A stretch of 64,000 nucleotides of DNA. It comes from Tilletia caries (Eukaryota; Basidiomycota; Exobasidiomycetes; Tilletiales; Tilletiaceae). A program made the translations under genes and the position numbers. The stretch's first letter is position 1; every line of letters begins with the position of its first letter. The stretch lies in the NCBI GenBank assembly GCA_032718865.1, contig JALUTQ010000020.1:310001-374000 (forward strand), in the 5' to 3' direction. The notes under the pieces were generated by a model. The model made no database searches and was not told the origin of the DNA. It was given only the letters and a program-made list of their open reading frames with translations. Shown here piece after piece: positions 11,639 through 23,600 of the stretch.

Positions 11639-11964
11639 CGTGGGAAGAATGCGAGGCGTGTGTGGATCCTTGAAATGAGAACGCGACAGGTGTTGGTGTT
11701 GGTGTGGTGGATGTTGAGGTGCTTCCCCCCTGCGCGCGCGAGAGAGTCCTTCGCGCAAAACGCGTCCCACCCGCCGAACAAACAAACACGAAGCCAGGGC
11801 CCAGGACGCGTCGCCCGATCTGCGCTTCTATCGGCCGAGAGAGAGAGCACTCCCATGGAAAAAGGCTCCGAGCCGAACGAGTCACTTCCAATATGGGAAC
11901 CCCCCCAACGCTTCTCACCTCTCACCTCGACATCGGAGTACTCGAACATCAGAAGACGAACACA
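11639..11964. promoter_or_regulatory. Divergent promoter CDC31 / HIS7
   Basis: A 326-bp intergenic region between the two start codons, rich in CT on each leader side. No clear TATA box. Confidence 0.5.
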
Positions 11965-14016
11965 ATGCTTTACATTCTTGACTACGGCGCCGGCAGTGAG
12001 TAGCGCAGCGCAGCGCAGCGTACTTCCTTATGTGCACGTGGTCTTTTCAGTCCCAGCTGACGCTCCCCGGCTCTGCTCTGCCAGATGTCCGCAGTCTGGC
12101 GAACTCCATCACCAAGCTCGGCCACACCTTCGAATGGGTCAAGACGCCCGAAGACATCCTCAAAGCAGACAAGCTCCTCTTCCCCGGCGTCGGCGCATTC
12201 GGCCCGGCCCTCGAGTCCCTGCGCAGGCAGGGATATGCGGAGCCCTTAAAGCAGTACATCGCCTCGGGAAAGCCCTACATGGGCATCTGCGTCGGCATGC
12301 AGGCTCTTTTCGAAGCATCGGCGGAAAGCCCGGATATTCCAGGTCTCGGCGTCGTTCCCGGAACTGTCGACCGCTTCTCACCCACTGATTCTCTGTCCGC
12401 GAGCGGGACCAAGGCGGTTCCGCAGATGGGCTGGAACACGGCTCGAGTCATCAAGGTGGAGGAGCAGGCATCTTCTTCATCAGACGGCGCTCCTCCTTCT
12501 GCCCAGGCCGCTCGTGCATATGGCTTCCCGACTGAAGCGGAAGGCGGAGAGGAAGCGGCGCACTACTACTTTGTCCACTCCTTCCGGGCCGCATACAACC
12601 CAAAGATTCACGCACAGTGGGCCCACACAGTCACTCAGTACGGCTCGGAAGTCTTCCTGTCCTCGATCCAGCACGGGAACGTCTTTGCGACTCAGTTCCA
12701 CCCAGAGAAGAGCGGTGCTGCAGGTTTGAGAGTACTAAAGGCCTGGCTCGACCTCAAAAACGAGGGTCCCTCTGCTCAATCCGGCTTGGAAGAGCAGCCA
12801 CTTCTACCACCAGCCGACGTCAAGGCTCGGTCACAGGATGGCTTGACGAAGCGTATCGTCGCATGCCTCGACGTACGGACCAATGACGACGGTGACCTGG
12901 TCGTGACCAAGGGAGAGTCATACGACGTCCGGGAGAAAGCAGAAGGGCCGACGGCTTCAGCAACAGGGGGCAGTAATAGCGCCGGCGGGGCGACGAACGC
13001 AACCGGCGCCGTTCGCAATCTGGGCAAACCCGTCGATCTCGCGCGAAGATATTATCTCGAGGGCGCAGATGAGATCACCTTCCTCAACATCACCTCCTTC
13101 CGCTCCTGCCCGCTCCAGGACCAACCGATGCTCGCCGTCCTCGAGCACGCGGCAGCTTCGATCTTTGTACCCCTCACCATCGGCGGCGGTATCAAGGATA
13201 CCGTCGACCCCGATGGCACACCTAGACCCGCGCTCGAGGTCGCGGCGGCCTACTTCCGCGCTGGAGCCGACAAGGTGTCGATTGGGTCCGAAGCGGTGTT
13301 TGCTGTGGAGGAGCTTATTGCCAAACTTCCCCAAGGCACATACGATCCTGCCCAGCTTCAAGATGCTGATCTGAGCGGGAAGACGGGTATCGAGACCATT
13401 TCCAAAGCATACGGCGCCCAGGCCGTCGTCGTCTCCATTGACCCGAGAAGGGTGTATCTCGACGCAGGAGCTGACGTTCCTGCCGCCCACGCCGCTTGCG
13501 TAGTAAGCGGGATCTCTGGAACGCCCGAGGAAGGCAAGCGATGGTGGTACAGATGCACCGTTAAGGGTGGGCGAGAGGATCGTGATGTCGACGTTGTACA
13601 ACTGGCACGCGGCGTACAGCGACTCGGGGCGGGCGAAGTCTTGCTCAACTCGATCGATCGCGATGGGTCGAATGCTGGATTCGATCGGCAACTGGTGGAC
13701 CTTGTCAAAGGCTCTGTCCAGATTCCCGTCGTCGCAAGTTCAGGTGAGCAGTAGTCCGGAACGGATCTCAGATAAGACAAATGCCTCACAGCCCTCACTG
13801 ACATGATTCTGTCCACATTGATCAGGCGCTGGAAACCCTCAGCACTTCGCAGACGTCTTCTCGCCCAACTCCCCTGCCGGCGCAACTCCAACAGGCATCG
13901 TCGAGGCTGCGCTGGCCGCTGGTATCTTCCACCGGAAGGAGTGCACGATTGGCGAAGTCAAGGATCACCTACGGGCCCAGGGCTTCAAGGTTCGGTCGGA
14001 AGCCATCGAGGCCTGA
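11965..14016 (+). CDS. HIS7: Imidazole glycerol phosphate synthase, HisH-HisF fusion
   Basis: Bifunctional fungal enzyme: the glutaminase half releases ammonia that the cyclase half uses to make imidazole glycerol phosphate and AICAR in histidine synthesis. Exons 11965-11995, 12085-13743 and 13826-14016, 626 aa. First exon is MLYILDYGAG. Glutaminase: LLFPGVGAFGPAL, GKPYMGICVGMQALF (nucleophile Cys about residue 79) and FATQFHPEKSG (His/Glu of the triad). Cyclase: KRIVACLDVR, DEITFLNITSF (catalytic Asp region), PLTIGGGI, GADKVSIGSEA, VVVSIDPRR, GEVLLNSIDRDGS and IPVVASSGAGN. A Thr/Gly-rich insertion lies just after the cyclase start. Intact and full length. Confidence 0.97.
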
Positions 14017-14581
14017 TAGGTCGTTCTCCCTCCCTTCGGCAGGGTCGCGTGAGCCTCTGTTCCCAAGACTTATGGTTCCAACTGGTCACCTTGTCTCCAG
14101 CACCTTCTCTTCTTTCTGGACTTAGATAGAGTGCCAATACACACCGGGAACATAGAGTCGACATGTCGCGCTGCCTGCAAGGATGGTCTCCTGCGGCGAG
14201 ACCATGCATGCTATCAACGGCGAAACGCTACACCAACCAGCAAGGTGCGGAACGATGATACTGAGAACCATTGTCAATTTGTGTGGACGCATCACTCAAA
14301 AGAGGGAGAAAACGAAAGTCGAGTCAAACGATGCTGCTGGTCTCTGCGGCCGTGAGACTGATGTGAGGGGAATATTTGAAACCATATGCCTATTGGAGAG
14401 GAAGGAAAGGAACGCAGCGACAAAGGTTTATGAGAAACGGATGAAAGAAAGTCGAAGGGAAAGGTCGTCGACGGTCAATGGAAGGACGATCAATCCCGAC
14501 ACAGCTTGTGGAGCGGATGGAGAGCTCGAGGTGGATTCCGGTTGCCATGCTTGGAAGTCGATCGGAATTCGGGCGGGACGC
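14017..14581. other. Intergenic between convergent genes
   Basis: The 3' flanks of HIS7 and the GPI-tail protein; open frames here lack coding bias. Confidence 0.5.
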
Positions 14582-15469
14582 TCAGTTGAAGGCTGCAACG
14601 AAGGCAGTCATGCCGACGAGACCGAGCAGGACGGCAGCAGCAGCGCGAGGACCGCGAGGAGCAGCCGATTTGCTGACAAAACAGGACGAAGAGTCACAGA
14701 GGGGGTTTCAGTGTCAGCCAGGAGAGTTGCAAGGATATCATGCAGGAGGCAGGTACTTACGAAGTGGTGCTGGCGGGAGAGCTGATGGTGCCACTGGAGG
14801 AGGCGGCGGCGCCACCGGATGGGGGGGTGTTGGCGACCGAGGGAGGAGAAGTGTCGGACGTGCCGGTAGAGGGAGTGCTGTTTGTGGCGGCAGAGCCAGA
14901 GCCAGAGGCAGAAGCAGAGCCAGAGCCGGAGCCAGAGCCAGCGGCGGAACCAGAACCGGTGCTGCCAGTCTTGGGCGCGGTGGAGCCGGTTGAGGCTGAG
15001 CCCGTGGCCGGGGCCGGAGCCGGAGCCGCGGCGGGGGTGCCAGAGGTGGCAGTGGTACCAGCTGTGGAGCCATCCTTGAGCTTGCTGTTGACGGCCGTGA
15101 TGCCAAAGGAAAGTTCCCATCGGTCAGCGTCTTGGCAATGACAATGCTCAATTGTGTTATAGGAATGAATGGAGCAGGTGAAGAGACGTACCAAGATGCG
15201 GTGCCAGCAGTGATAGCCGGGGACGACGCTGAGGCGGTGGAAGCACCCGTCGAGTCCGTGACGTAGAAGCTCACCGACTGACCGACGGGCTGGTCAACCG
15301 TCCAGGTCTTGGATGTGCCCTGCACCTGTCCGAGGTCCTCGAGGACGGTGCCGACTTCAGATCCCTTGGTGATGACGAGGAAGTAGGGAGGCTGACCGCC
15401 TGACCAGGAGATCTGGAAAGGCTGGCACTGGATGAGGTTGTTGACGGCGGTGTTGACTGAGAAAGACAT
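14582..15469 (-). CDS. Ser/Thr-rich cell-surface-type protein with GPI-like tail
   Basis: Exons 15469-15192, 15084-14761 and 14672-14582, 230 aa. The N-terminal 90 residues form a beta-rich domain (LIQCQPFQISWSGGQPPYFL, TKTWTVDQPVGQSV) of a type common in basidiomycete secreted proteins; the first junction restores a cysteine (TASC) matching the second cysteine of that family. A Ser/Gly/Ala/Pro-rich stalk follows, then a C-terminal hydrophobic segment (AAAAVLLGLVGMTAFVAAFN) after a small-residue region, as in GPI attachment signals. Oddity: the ATG sits at what is normally the mature N-terminus and an in-frame TGA lies a few codons upstream, so no signal peptide is encoded. Function unknown, possibly cell-wall related. 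Confidence 0.8.
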
Positions 15470-15590
15470 GTTGATGAATCAAATGGAAAGGAGGGAGAGG
15501 TTGAACAGAGCTCGACGGACAAAAGGAGAGTGGGAGGAAGTGGGAGAAGGTGAACAGGAGGGAGAAGGGGGAAACGGGGTTGGGTCGCCC

Positions 15591-15600
15591 CGTTATATAC
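15591..15600 (-). promoter_or_regulatory. TATA box of the GPI-tail protein gene
   Basis: Minus-strand GTATATAACG lies about 125 bp upstream of the ATG at 15469 and is followed by a CT-rich leader without another ATG. Confidence 0.55.
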
Positions 15601-17533
15601 CTTCTCTTCGCACTACTTGCCGCAGCCTGCTCGCCTCATTTGACCTAGGGGCTTCCGGCTTGCACGGCTGTCTTTGAGAGAGAACCACGGCCCACGGGCC
15701 ACGGCGAGACAACGAATTAGCCGGGACCTCCCCCTCATCTTGAACGGCCGATGTGAGAGGGAATGCACAGCCGTCCGGGCTCCGGGTGCAGCAATGCGGT
15801 CAATGCTCGGCGGTGTCTTCGCCGCCAGTCGCCAGCATCGCGCCAGAGATGAGGGCAGCGTGTCGGTGGCAAGAGCAAGCTTTTGCGGACTCCTGTGAAG
15901 GCAAGATGAAATCCATCACAGTCGCCTGTTACCAAGGCCTTGTTGACTTGTTGTTCTCCCTTCCTTTTCCTCCGTCACATCATGTTCTCGGACCGGTGCA
16001 TTCGAAGTGATGAGGTGGCATCATGGACGGCGCCACGATGTAACACGCTATCTGACCCGAGGTCACGCTATGCAAATCGCAGTACCGACTAAGAAGGGCG
16101 AGTTTGATGTTCTAGATCTTGACCGAAGGGAAGGAGCGTGGGACATGGCGACCTCCATTTCAGGCAGCTGCGAGCCTCTCGATGCGGACGGAGCGGGAGT
16201 GCCGATGTTGAACGAGCTGTTATAAGCCAGGAGGGATCAAAGAGACAAGGCACGCGATGAGAAAAGTGGATAAGGGTCAGCGGTCAGAGCTGCAAAGAGT
16301 TCGTGAGCAATCTCATTCGAAGAAGGGGGTCAGCAAAGACGATTCCGACTTGGGAACGACCTTCTGTGAAGACAGGCATCGTGAGTTTGTTCAGCTGCCA
16401 GAAGCGCACCGCCCTTCATGCGGTCGTTACTGCGAGGAGTTGAGATCTGATGAGAGGCGCTGAGGATGAAGTCTACTCACCCCGACAACGATGCCCTCTC
16501 GCCATTTCCCACGACCCCGCCCGCCGCCCAGCAACCGAGCGAGACACGGTCCGCACTCCGCAGAGGCCACGCAAGGATAGTCTTTGCACTTCGGAGTCAG
16601 GCAGAAGCAGGACAGCAATCGCGTCCTGCGCAGTCCATAGCTGGCAGCTGCTCTTCCCTCTGTTATCAGCGGCAGTTACTAAAACAGCAGGTCCAAGATA
16701 TAGAGCAAGCCGCAGAAGGAAGTGCCGATCAGTTTCGACGGCACGGCAAAGGACGGCGTGCTGCTCGAGGGACGAGGACGCCGGCTCCCTCGCCATCTTC
16801 CGCCAGCAGCGCAGCAGGCGCGCGAGGCGTACTCTTTAGCGAAGCCTGAGTAGTGAGTAGTGAGTATTTATAGAGGCTGGCGTTCAGCAATTATTGGCAA
16901 TGATCAGCATGCTGCTGGTCTAAAAGAATATCATCTACCGTTCGTATAAGCTGAACATCGCTTCCACACTCCACCAAGAGCAGCGCACGTACCGTTCCGG
17001 GGTCACGATACCCTCGGCCTCGCCCTCCTCCTCGCTCTCGGACAGCAGACCTTTCCACGACAGGCAAAAGTGCAGATGTTGCTCTCTCCTCCGAACCTCA
17101 CCGCCTCACCCCGCCTGTCACTCGAACTGACAGAATCTCCCTGGCTTCAAGCCTGATCCCAAAGCAGCAGACAACCAGACCGTGCCGAGTGGACCGTCGT
17201 CCGTGGACGGTCAGACGGAACTGATCCGTTCCCAGACCACAACAAAGGTAACAAACAAATTGACTTGCACGCCTTTCATATTGTCTGCAGGTCCAGCGCT
17301 TACATCCAGGACACGAAGCAGTTTCGAACACCTCCCAAAACGAGCTCTCCCAGCCAACGACGGCGGACAGACGGAGAGCTCTTTCACTTTTGGGTTCGTG
17401 ATGTGTGCGTGATGTTCGAGGCGTAAGTCGCGTAGATCAGATCTGAAAGGGTCTGACACAGATTGAGAACCACTTCCAAACAAACCATGTTCGTTGACAG
17501 CCTAGCTCCCCACCTCCGTTCTCCAGATTCAGA

Positions 17534-17568
17534 CTTCAAGCTTCAAGCTTCAAGCTTCAAGCTTCAAG
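17534..17568 (+). repeat. Five tandem copies of CTTCAAG
   Basis: Perfect 7-bp tandem array of 35 bp in the upstream region of the aspartic protease gene. Confidence 0.9.
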
Positions 17569-17970
17569 AGCTTCCATTCCCATTCCTCACCCTCACCGCT
17601 CACTTCCATCCTCCCCTTCCTATCACCACCATCACCTCCCCTTCTCCACCACAACATTTGCCTCCCTTCCCATCGTATCTTTATAAATCTTCACCCTCTA
17701 CCTCTCCTTCCAGCAGGCTTCCTTCATAGGTCATCGGTCATCTTCTACGAATACGTCCGGGACTTCTACATACCCAGACCTTGCTGCTCGTGCGTTAAGC
17801 GGTGAGTTTCTTTCTCAGTATGGGATGTCATGAAAGCGCCCTCTCCAACCTCATCTGAACCTCGTTCCCCTCTTTTGCCGCATGTGAAATCTGGCACAGA
17901 TCCCATCTGAAGCGCCAATAATCATCACTCTCCGCCCTTCACCACCCTTGCTCTCCCCCTCTCGCCCATA

Positions 17971-19491
17971 ATGATGTTCTCCGCCCACCGCTGGGCAGCC
18001 CTCGCTCTTTTTTCTCTCCTTTCCCTTAATCAGCTCGACACCGCAGGCGCCTCAACCGCCGAGGGTGCCGTCCAACACCATGCCGACCACGCCCGCCGGC
18101 ACCATGCGGACCATCAGCTGCGAGAACAAGCTGAGGAGCGGAGCAGAATCGCTGCCATGCCTGTCGCCAACAAGTTGAAGATTCAGCGCTTCATCAAGAA
18201 CGTTGAGGGCCGTTATTCCAAACCAGCCGTTCAGGAGGACAAGTGGGAACCGGAGCCGGCAAAGGTCCACGGTCTCGACACCACTGTGGCGGATAGCGAC
18301 AACAAGGTCCAAGGTGACATCATACGTCAGCTCGCTGGCGCCATCAAGACCGGCATGGACCACATCGGTGAGGGATTTGCAAAGCTCGGCAGCAACCGAG
18401 GTACCAAGATGATTAAGCGCCAGAACGTGGGCGCTGTTGTTGCGATTCCCCTCAGGGACGTCGTCCTCGCTGAGGACCAGGATGCAGAGTACCTTGCCCA
18501 GGTCATGGTCGGGACTCCGCCTGTTCCGTACTGGCTTCAGGCCGACAGCGGAAGTTCGGACCCATGGGTGGCATCCGTCCGATGTAACTCGACCCAATGC
18601 AAAGGTGTGAACGGCCAGCGGAAATTGTACAGCATGGCCAACAGCTCCACCTACCAGCCTACACCCTCCAAAAAGTCTTTCGAGCTCTACTACTCCCAGG
18701 GAGGCGTCCGGGGAGTCATGGTCCGCGAAAACCTCGCATTCGGAGCAGACCTCTTCGGCAACGGCGGTATCAAGATCCAGAGTCAAACTCTCGGTCTCGC
18801 TCGTGAACTCTCCGCAGACTTTGCTACAGATTCCACCGACGGCGTCTTGGGACTCGGCTTCCGAGCCCTGACCGCGGCCGGCGAACGGACGATCCTGCAA
18901 AATTTGTTTGCGCAGAACATCGTCAAGTCGAAGATTGTCTCCTTCTACCTCGGCCGTAAGCGCTCGGCCACCCAGGACAGGTCGGAGATGAGGATCGGAG
19001 ACACCAACCAGGCTCTCTTCCAGGGTGACATCCACTACGTCCCCGTGACCAAGAAGGCATACTGGTCCTTCAACTTCGGGCGCTTCACCGTGTCCGGTGC
19101 CTCCAAGAAGAAGGGCGTCGCCGGTGGCAAGGATGGACTGGAGGGTGTCGTCGACACGGGAACGTCATACATCGCCCTGCCCTTCGGGTCCGCCACTGAC
19201 TTCTGGTCCGCCGTGCCCGGTGCGCAGTCCGTTGGCGCGTACAACTACTGGGTCTACCCGTGCAGCAACAAGCTCGCGGTCGAATTCTCCCTTCCCGACG
19301 GGACGGTCTTCAAGCTTGACCCGGCTGACCTGAACGCGGGTAAAGCATACACGGGCTCGACGAACTGCATCGGCACCGTGTTCTCGGCGGACACGGGCAA
19401 CCGTGCTATCTTTGGTGCCTCGCTGCTCAAGTCAGTCTACACTGTCCTTGACTGGGGCTCGAACCAGATCGGTTTCGCCCAGGCTGTCTGA
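17971..19491 (+). CDS. Secreted pepsin-type aspartic protease (family A1)
   Basis: Single exon, 506 aa. A signal peptide (about residues 1-27, MMFSAHRWAALALFSLLSLN) is followed by a His-rich propeptide (HHADHARRHHADH) and a basic pair KR at about 149-150, a likely Kex2-type processing site before the mature enzyme. First catalytic motif: ADSGSSDPWV (Asp about 192), DSGS instead of the usual DTGS, with Pro where Leu is normal. Second motif: VVDTGTSYIALP (Asp about 395). SFYLGR and GASLLKSVYTVLDWG are typical of the fold. Two cysteine pairs are visible. No C-terminal GPI signal, so the enzyme is probably released. Role in nutrient degradation is inference. Confidence 0.93.
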   Translation: MMFSAHRWAALALFSLLSLNQLDTAGASTAEGAVQHHADHARRHHADHQLREQAEERSRIAAMPVANKLKIQRFIKNVEGRYSKPAVQEDKWEPEPAKVHGLDTTVADSDNKVQGDIIRQLAGAIKTGMDHIGEGFAKLGSNRGTKMIKRQNVGAVVAIPLRDVVLAEDQDAEYLAQVMVGTPPVPYWLQADSGSSDPWVASVRCNSTQCKGVNGQRKLYSMANSSTYQPTPSKKSFELYYSQGGVRGVMVRENLAFGADLFGNGGIKIQSQTLGLARELSADFATDSTDGVLGLGFRALTAAGERTILQNLFAQNIVKSKIVSFYLGRKRSATQDRSEMRIGDTNQALFQGDIHYVPVTKKAYWSFNFGRFTVSGASKKKGVAGGKDGLEGVVDTGTSYIALPFGSATDFWSAVPGAQSVGAYNYWVYPCSNKLAVEFSLPDGTVFKLDPADLNAGKAYTGSTNCIGTVFSADTGNRAIFGASLLKSVYTVLDWGSNQIGFAQAV

Positions 19492-20604
19492 AGAGCGCCC
19501 CGACGCACAAACTTCAACCCCTTCCTCCCTCGCCATTGTAAATACCCGCAGAACGGCACACTCAACACCACGGACATTCGGCAATTCCTCTGCCACACCA
19601 TTTCCTCAACTCAATCACTCATTCTTAACAATATTTCCAAATCCTCCCGGTCCAGCTGCATACCTCTTCCCGCCGGCTCGAGAAAGGTTTTCTCACCCGC
19701 CGTCTTCCAGGGGAAGAGACGGTTATGGTCCCCCCTCCCCCAACCCAATCCTCAAGGCTCCCTTTCTCCAGCTTTTGTCCGCCTTGACCCCTTCCGCATC
19801 GCAAGTGTGGGATTTGGGGTAAAATAGCATCACTCTTCGCCCTTCGACACACATCTGGACACTTCGATACCTACTGCGCCCGCCCGCCTTTCGTCTCTCT
19901 TCAACATAACCAGACCAAGACCAGAACGGAGGCCACCAAACCGAACTCTACCTTCCACTTGCTCCTGTTTCGAGACTTGCCCACCCCAGTGATAATGTAC
20001 CATCACTTCTTTTCTATTTCAGCTCCTCCAGCTTTCCTTTGCAAAGCTTTGCTTGCCCACCTTCTTTTGGCACCTTCTTATCACACACAAACACACAGTA
20101 ATAAGGCGGACCCCATCACAAACAATATTTTCATTCTTATTGTTCTTCTCCCGAGCGTTCGAGCCTTTCACACAGTCTGATTTGTGCAAAAGGCAGTGGG
20201 CAGTGGTCAAGGAGATGCAATTACGAGGATGTGTGGGGAGTAGAGAGGCAAGAAACCAGGATTCCGAAAGGAAATTATGGACATCAAGGATGGGAGAATG
20301 GGAATCGTGAGCTGAAGCGATGTAAGATGGTTGGGGGTCATTCATTCATTGTTGCTGCGAGGTAAGAAGTGCCGAGGGTTCGAGAAAACCTGCGGACCGA
20401 ACCGAGTTGAACAGGTCGTCAAAAAGTCGTAAGAAGAGGGGACATGAAGTCGTCTAGAGGTGTCGTCACGTCGTGTCCTTTTTGAGGCAGAGTATCCGAG
20501 TATGTAACCAGTTGGAAGAAAGGTGGGAGATATCGATCCGTACTAGCGCAAGAGGACATGGCTCTGGGGTAGCCACAAGGTCCTATCGGAGACCTGCTCC
20601 GCGC
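19492..20604. other. Intergenic between convergent genes
   Basis: 3' flanks of the protease and the MFS transporter, A/T-richer and pyrimidine-rich near 19.6-20.1 kb. No coding bias or RNA gene seen. Confidence 0.5.
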
Positions 20605-23600
20605 TCATCGGATCGTGAGGGAATGCAGGAAGCCTGCGAACGCGACCAAGCCTACCACCCAGAACTGTTGAGATTTTGGTAAAAGATATCAACGCGGCGT
20701 CAGTTACGGATTCCATCTCTTGCTATATCATACTGAGAATCCTACTCACGCCCAAGTGGTAGTTGAATGGCCATCCGTTAGCGTCTGGTCCGCCCTCGAT
20801 CGATTTTGCCCAGACAAGACCTGCAAAGATATAGAAGATGTGATGTAAGTGGTCGGATCCAGGAAAGTCGAATGCTTTTCGATCGCTGAAAGTATGACAT
20901 ACCTCCGACAATAGGACCGACACAGCGCATGAAGCTGCTCACAGTCTGGGCGAGACCGTTGGTGAGTGGGATCAAGTGGGGCGGAGTCATTGCGTTCATC
21001 ACTGCAGAGGGTTCGGAAAGAGGGTTAGACCAGTCTTCCCATCTTATGAACACAAAGCGCTGTCTGTGGCGAGCGAGAGGCAGGCCTACTCACGAACTGT
21101 GACCGCAGTGAACGCCGTGACGTTCGCAAGCCAACGCAGACTCGCAAAGAAGATCATGCCGCTCATCACCGTCGCATCCGTCGAGCTGAGGAAGTTGCGC
21201 AGGAAGGGGAAGAGCGTGTAGACCGGCAGGTAGAGGGCCAGGCCCATCCGGAACATCGTCAGATGTGTGCACTTGCCCCGAGGTGGGCCGACGGTCGGGT
21301 ACACTTGGAACTGGAACACCATCTGGCAGACGGCCATGGCTATGGAGAAGAAAGTGCGTTTATCAGCAACTTACGGTGATATAACAGCGGATTGATAGAG
21401 GAGAGGAAACATACCTGCAATCAACTCTGCAAAGTGCGCAGCCGTCAATCCCAACCCGCCGGACTTGACATCCGTGACCAAGAACGCCATGAACACCTGG
21501 TCAAACGTAGATGAGTGCCAACTCATGACACCATATTGTGCCACAATCGCCAACGGAAGCAGGGCCCACACCGACTGCGACGCGCTTGGCCCACCCCCGC
21601 TGATTGCAGAGGCAAGAGGTCCCGTCCGGGTAGTGAAGGCCGACGTAGCCGCACCCTCCTGCAGCGTTGAGAGCTGCGGCGTGTGTGATTGTCCGCCAGC
21701 ATGCAGACTGTTCCGGACCGAGTAGCCCTCAGGAATACCCGCCAATGCCGAGTTGAAGTTGGCCGCCCCACTCGAGGAGGCGCCACCGGCCCCTGACTGC
21801 TGTTCACCCGCCGAGGCAGAGGGGAAGTATCCGCCACCGGACGAGACCTGATTGTCTTGTGGCGCAGGGGATCGGGGTGAATGCATGCCATGAGGGATCT
21901 CCACGCCTGCATGCACGAACAAGAGCGGTCGGCCACCACCACCACCCGTGGCAGTAGAAGCCGAGCCAGACCGACCGCGACGGCGGGATGGACCCAATCC
22001 GCGTCCCCGAGCTCTGCCGCGTGTGCCTGAAGAGAAGGCACTGCTCGCAGCGTCCGACTTGGCGGCCTGGGAGAGTTTCCGATGGGCGAAGTGGGCAGGG
22101 ACAAGTGGCCGACGGGCGAGCAGGGGCGAATCTTCCGAAGGTTGATTGAGAGCGTTGAAGGCGCGTCGACCGGAACTTCCTACGCCGCTCGTACCGCCGA
22201 TGTTCTCATCGTCGTCCGACATGATGGCTTCGTCGTCCGTGCCTATGCTGGCAGTCCCGTCGTCGTCGAACGTGTCCTCGCCCTCGCCATCGCCCTCTTC
22301 GTAGTCCTCATCCTCATCATCCAAAAAGACGTTCTCGTCCAACGCATTGACGCCATCCTCACCAATCGCTGCCGCCACCCACAGATCCGTCAAGGAGAGC
22401 ACCGCATCGTCATTGGCCAGCAGGAACCGTTGGGCAAAGCTGAGGCCCGAAGCGCCACCCAGCTCCTCCTCAAAGTCTGGCGCATACACGCTTGCGCGTT
22501 CTCGGAAGCCACTCTGCATCACACTGGGTCCGGCTGAAGGATCCCGACGGGCAAAGGCGGACCCAAGGCGACCTGGATGAGAGGCCAGCTGGGAAGAACG
22601 TGAAGGTCTCCGGTTGTGTCCGTATGCCGACCCGCTACCGGCGACTACACTCTGTCGCCGGGCTGAAGTTCGTGAAAAGGCACGAGAGACGATGCTGCGG
22701 TCGTCGAAGCCAGAGTCCATGGGGGCGTTTGTGCGGGTGACTATTGTGACATCACTAGCTGCTGGCGAAGGTGGGCCTAAAAATGATAAGAAGAGTATTG
22801 GAGACCAATAAGATCAACAAAGAGCGACGAAGGAAAGTCCGCACTGGAACCACTCACCTCCCGTATCCCAGTCACGCTGCTGAGTGAAGGTGCGCATGAA
22901 GTTCTTGCCACGTGCAGTCGTCTCCAGTGAGATGTTCGACTCGTCTTGCGATTCTCCTGCACTTTCATCGCCCGCTCCACCGGCGCCGCCTGACGTACCC
23001 GAGGGACCAGCAACTCCACTGCGAGTCGAGAAGTATCCACTGATCCGCTTGCCCGCATTCCGTCCAAAGCTCTCGACATTAGCCGCGGCCGTTCGGACGA
23101 CGCGGGTCTGAACCGTAGCCGCCGCACGTTCGGTGTCCTTCTCCGGAAGATTGATCGTTCCGGACCGAGGCCCGCCGTCTCTGCCGAGGAAAAGGGTCAG
23201 GATGGCGCCCAAGCCCGTCGTGGATGCTGTGAGAAGACATGGAAGGAGGTATGGGTATTCGGCGAACAGCTTCGATTTGCCGAAGATTGCTGGGAACTTC
23301 TCGACTGGGTGCTCGAGCACGCCACCGAGGATAGGACCGATGATACCGCCCATACCCCAGCTGGATGGCAGGAAGTGATGGTGATGGGCGTGTCAAAGAG
23401 GCCAGTACCACAATGAAGGAAGGAACGGAGATCGAAGGTCACTCACCAGAAACCCATAATACCGTACGCGCGCGCCTCGTTGGTCGGATCCGTCAAATCT
23501 CGAACCGCACCCTTGGCAACACCAACAGCACCATTGAAGAGACCCTGGGTGAGCCGGACCAAAATGGCTGTCTTCAGATTTTTCGAGGTGCCGAAGAGAA

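Larger units (their letters stand above)
15470..17970. other. Long intergenic region between divergent genes
   Basis: 2.5 kb between the GPI-tail gene and the aspartic protease gene. Open frames at 16450-16849 on the plus strand overlap in two frames and show no codon bias, so I do not call a gene. The 3' half (about 17570-17970) is CT-rich leader of the protease, and GTGAGT at 17800 followed by TTCTCAG at 17811-17817 could be a leader intron boundary. A TATTTATAG sequence lies at 16865-16873. Confidence 0.5.

Noticed and set aside
16450..16849. Two overlapping plus-strand frames of about 128 codons
   Set aside because: Two frames are equally open, neither has third-position bias, a domain or a clear promoter.
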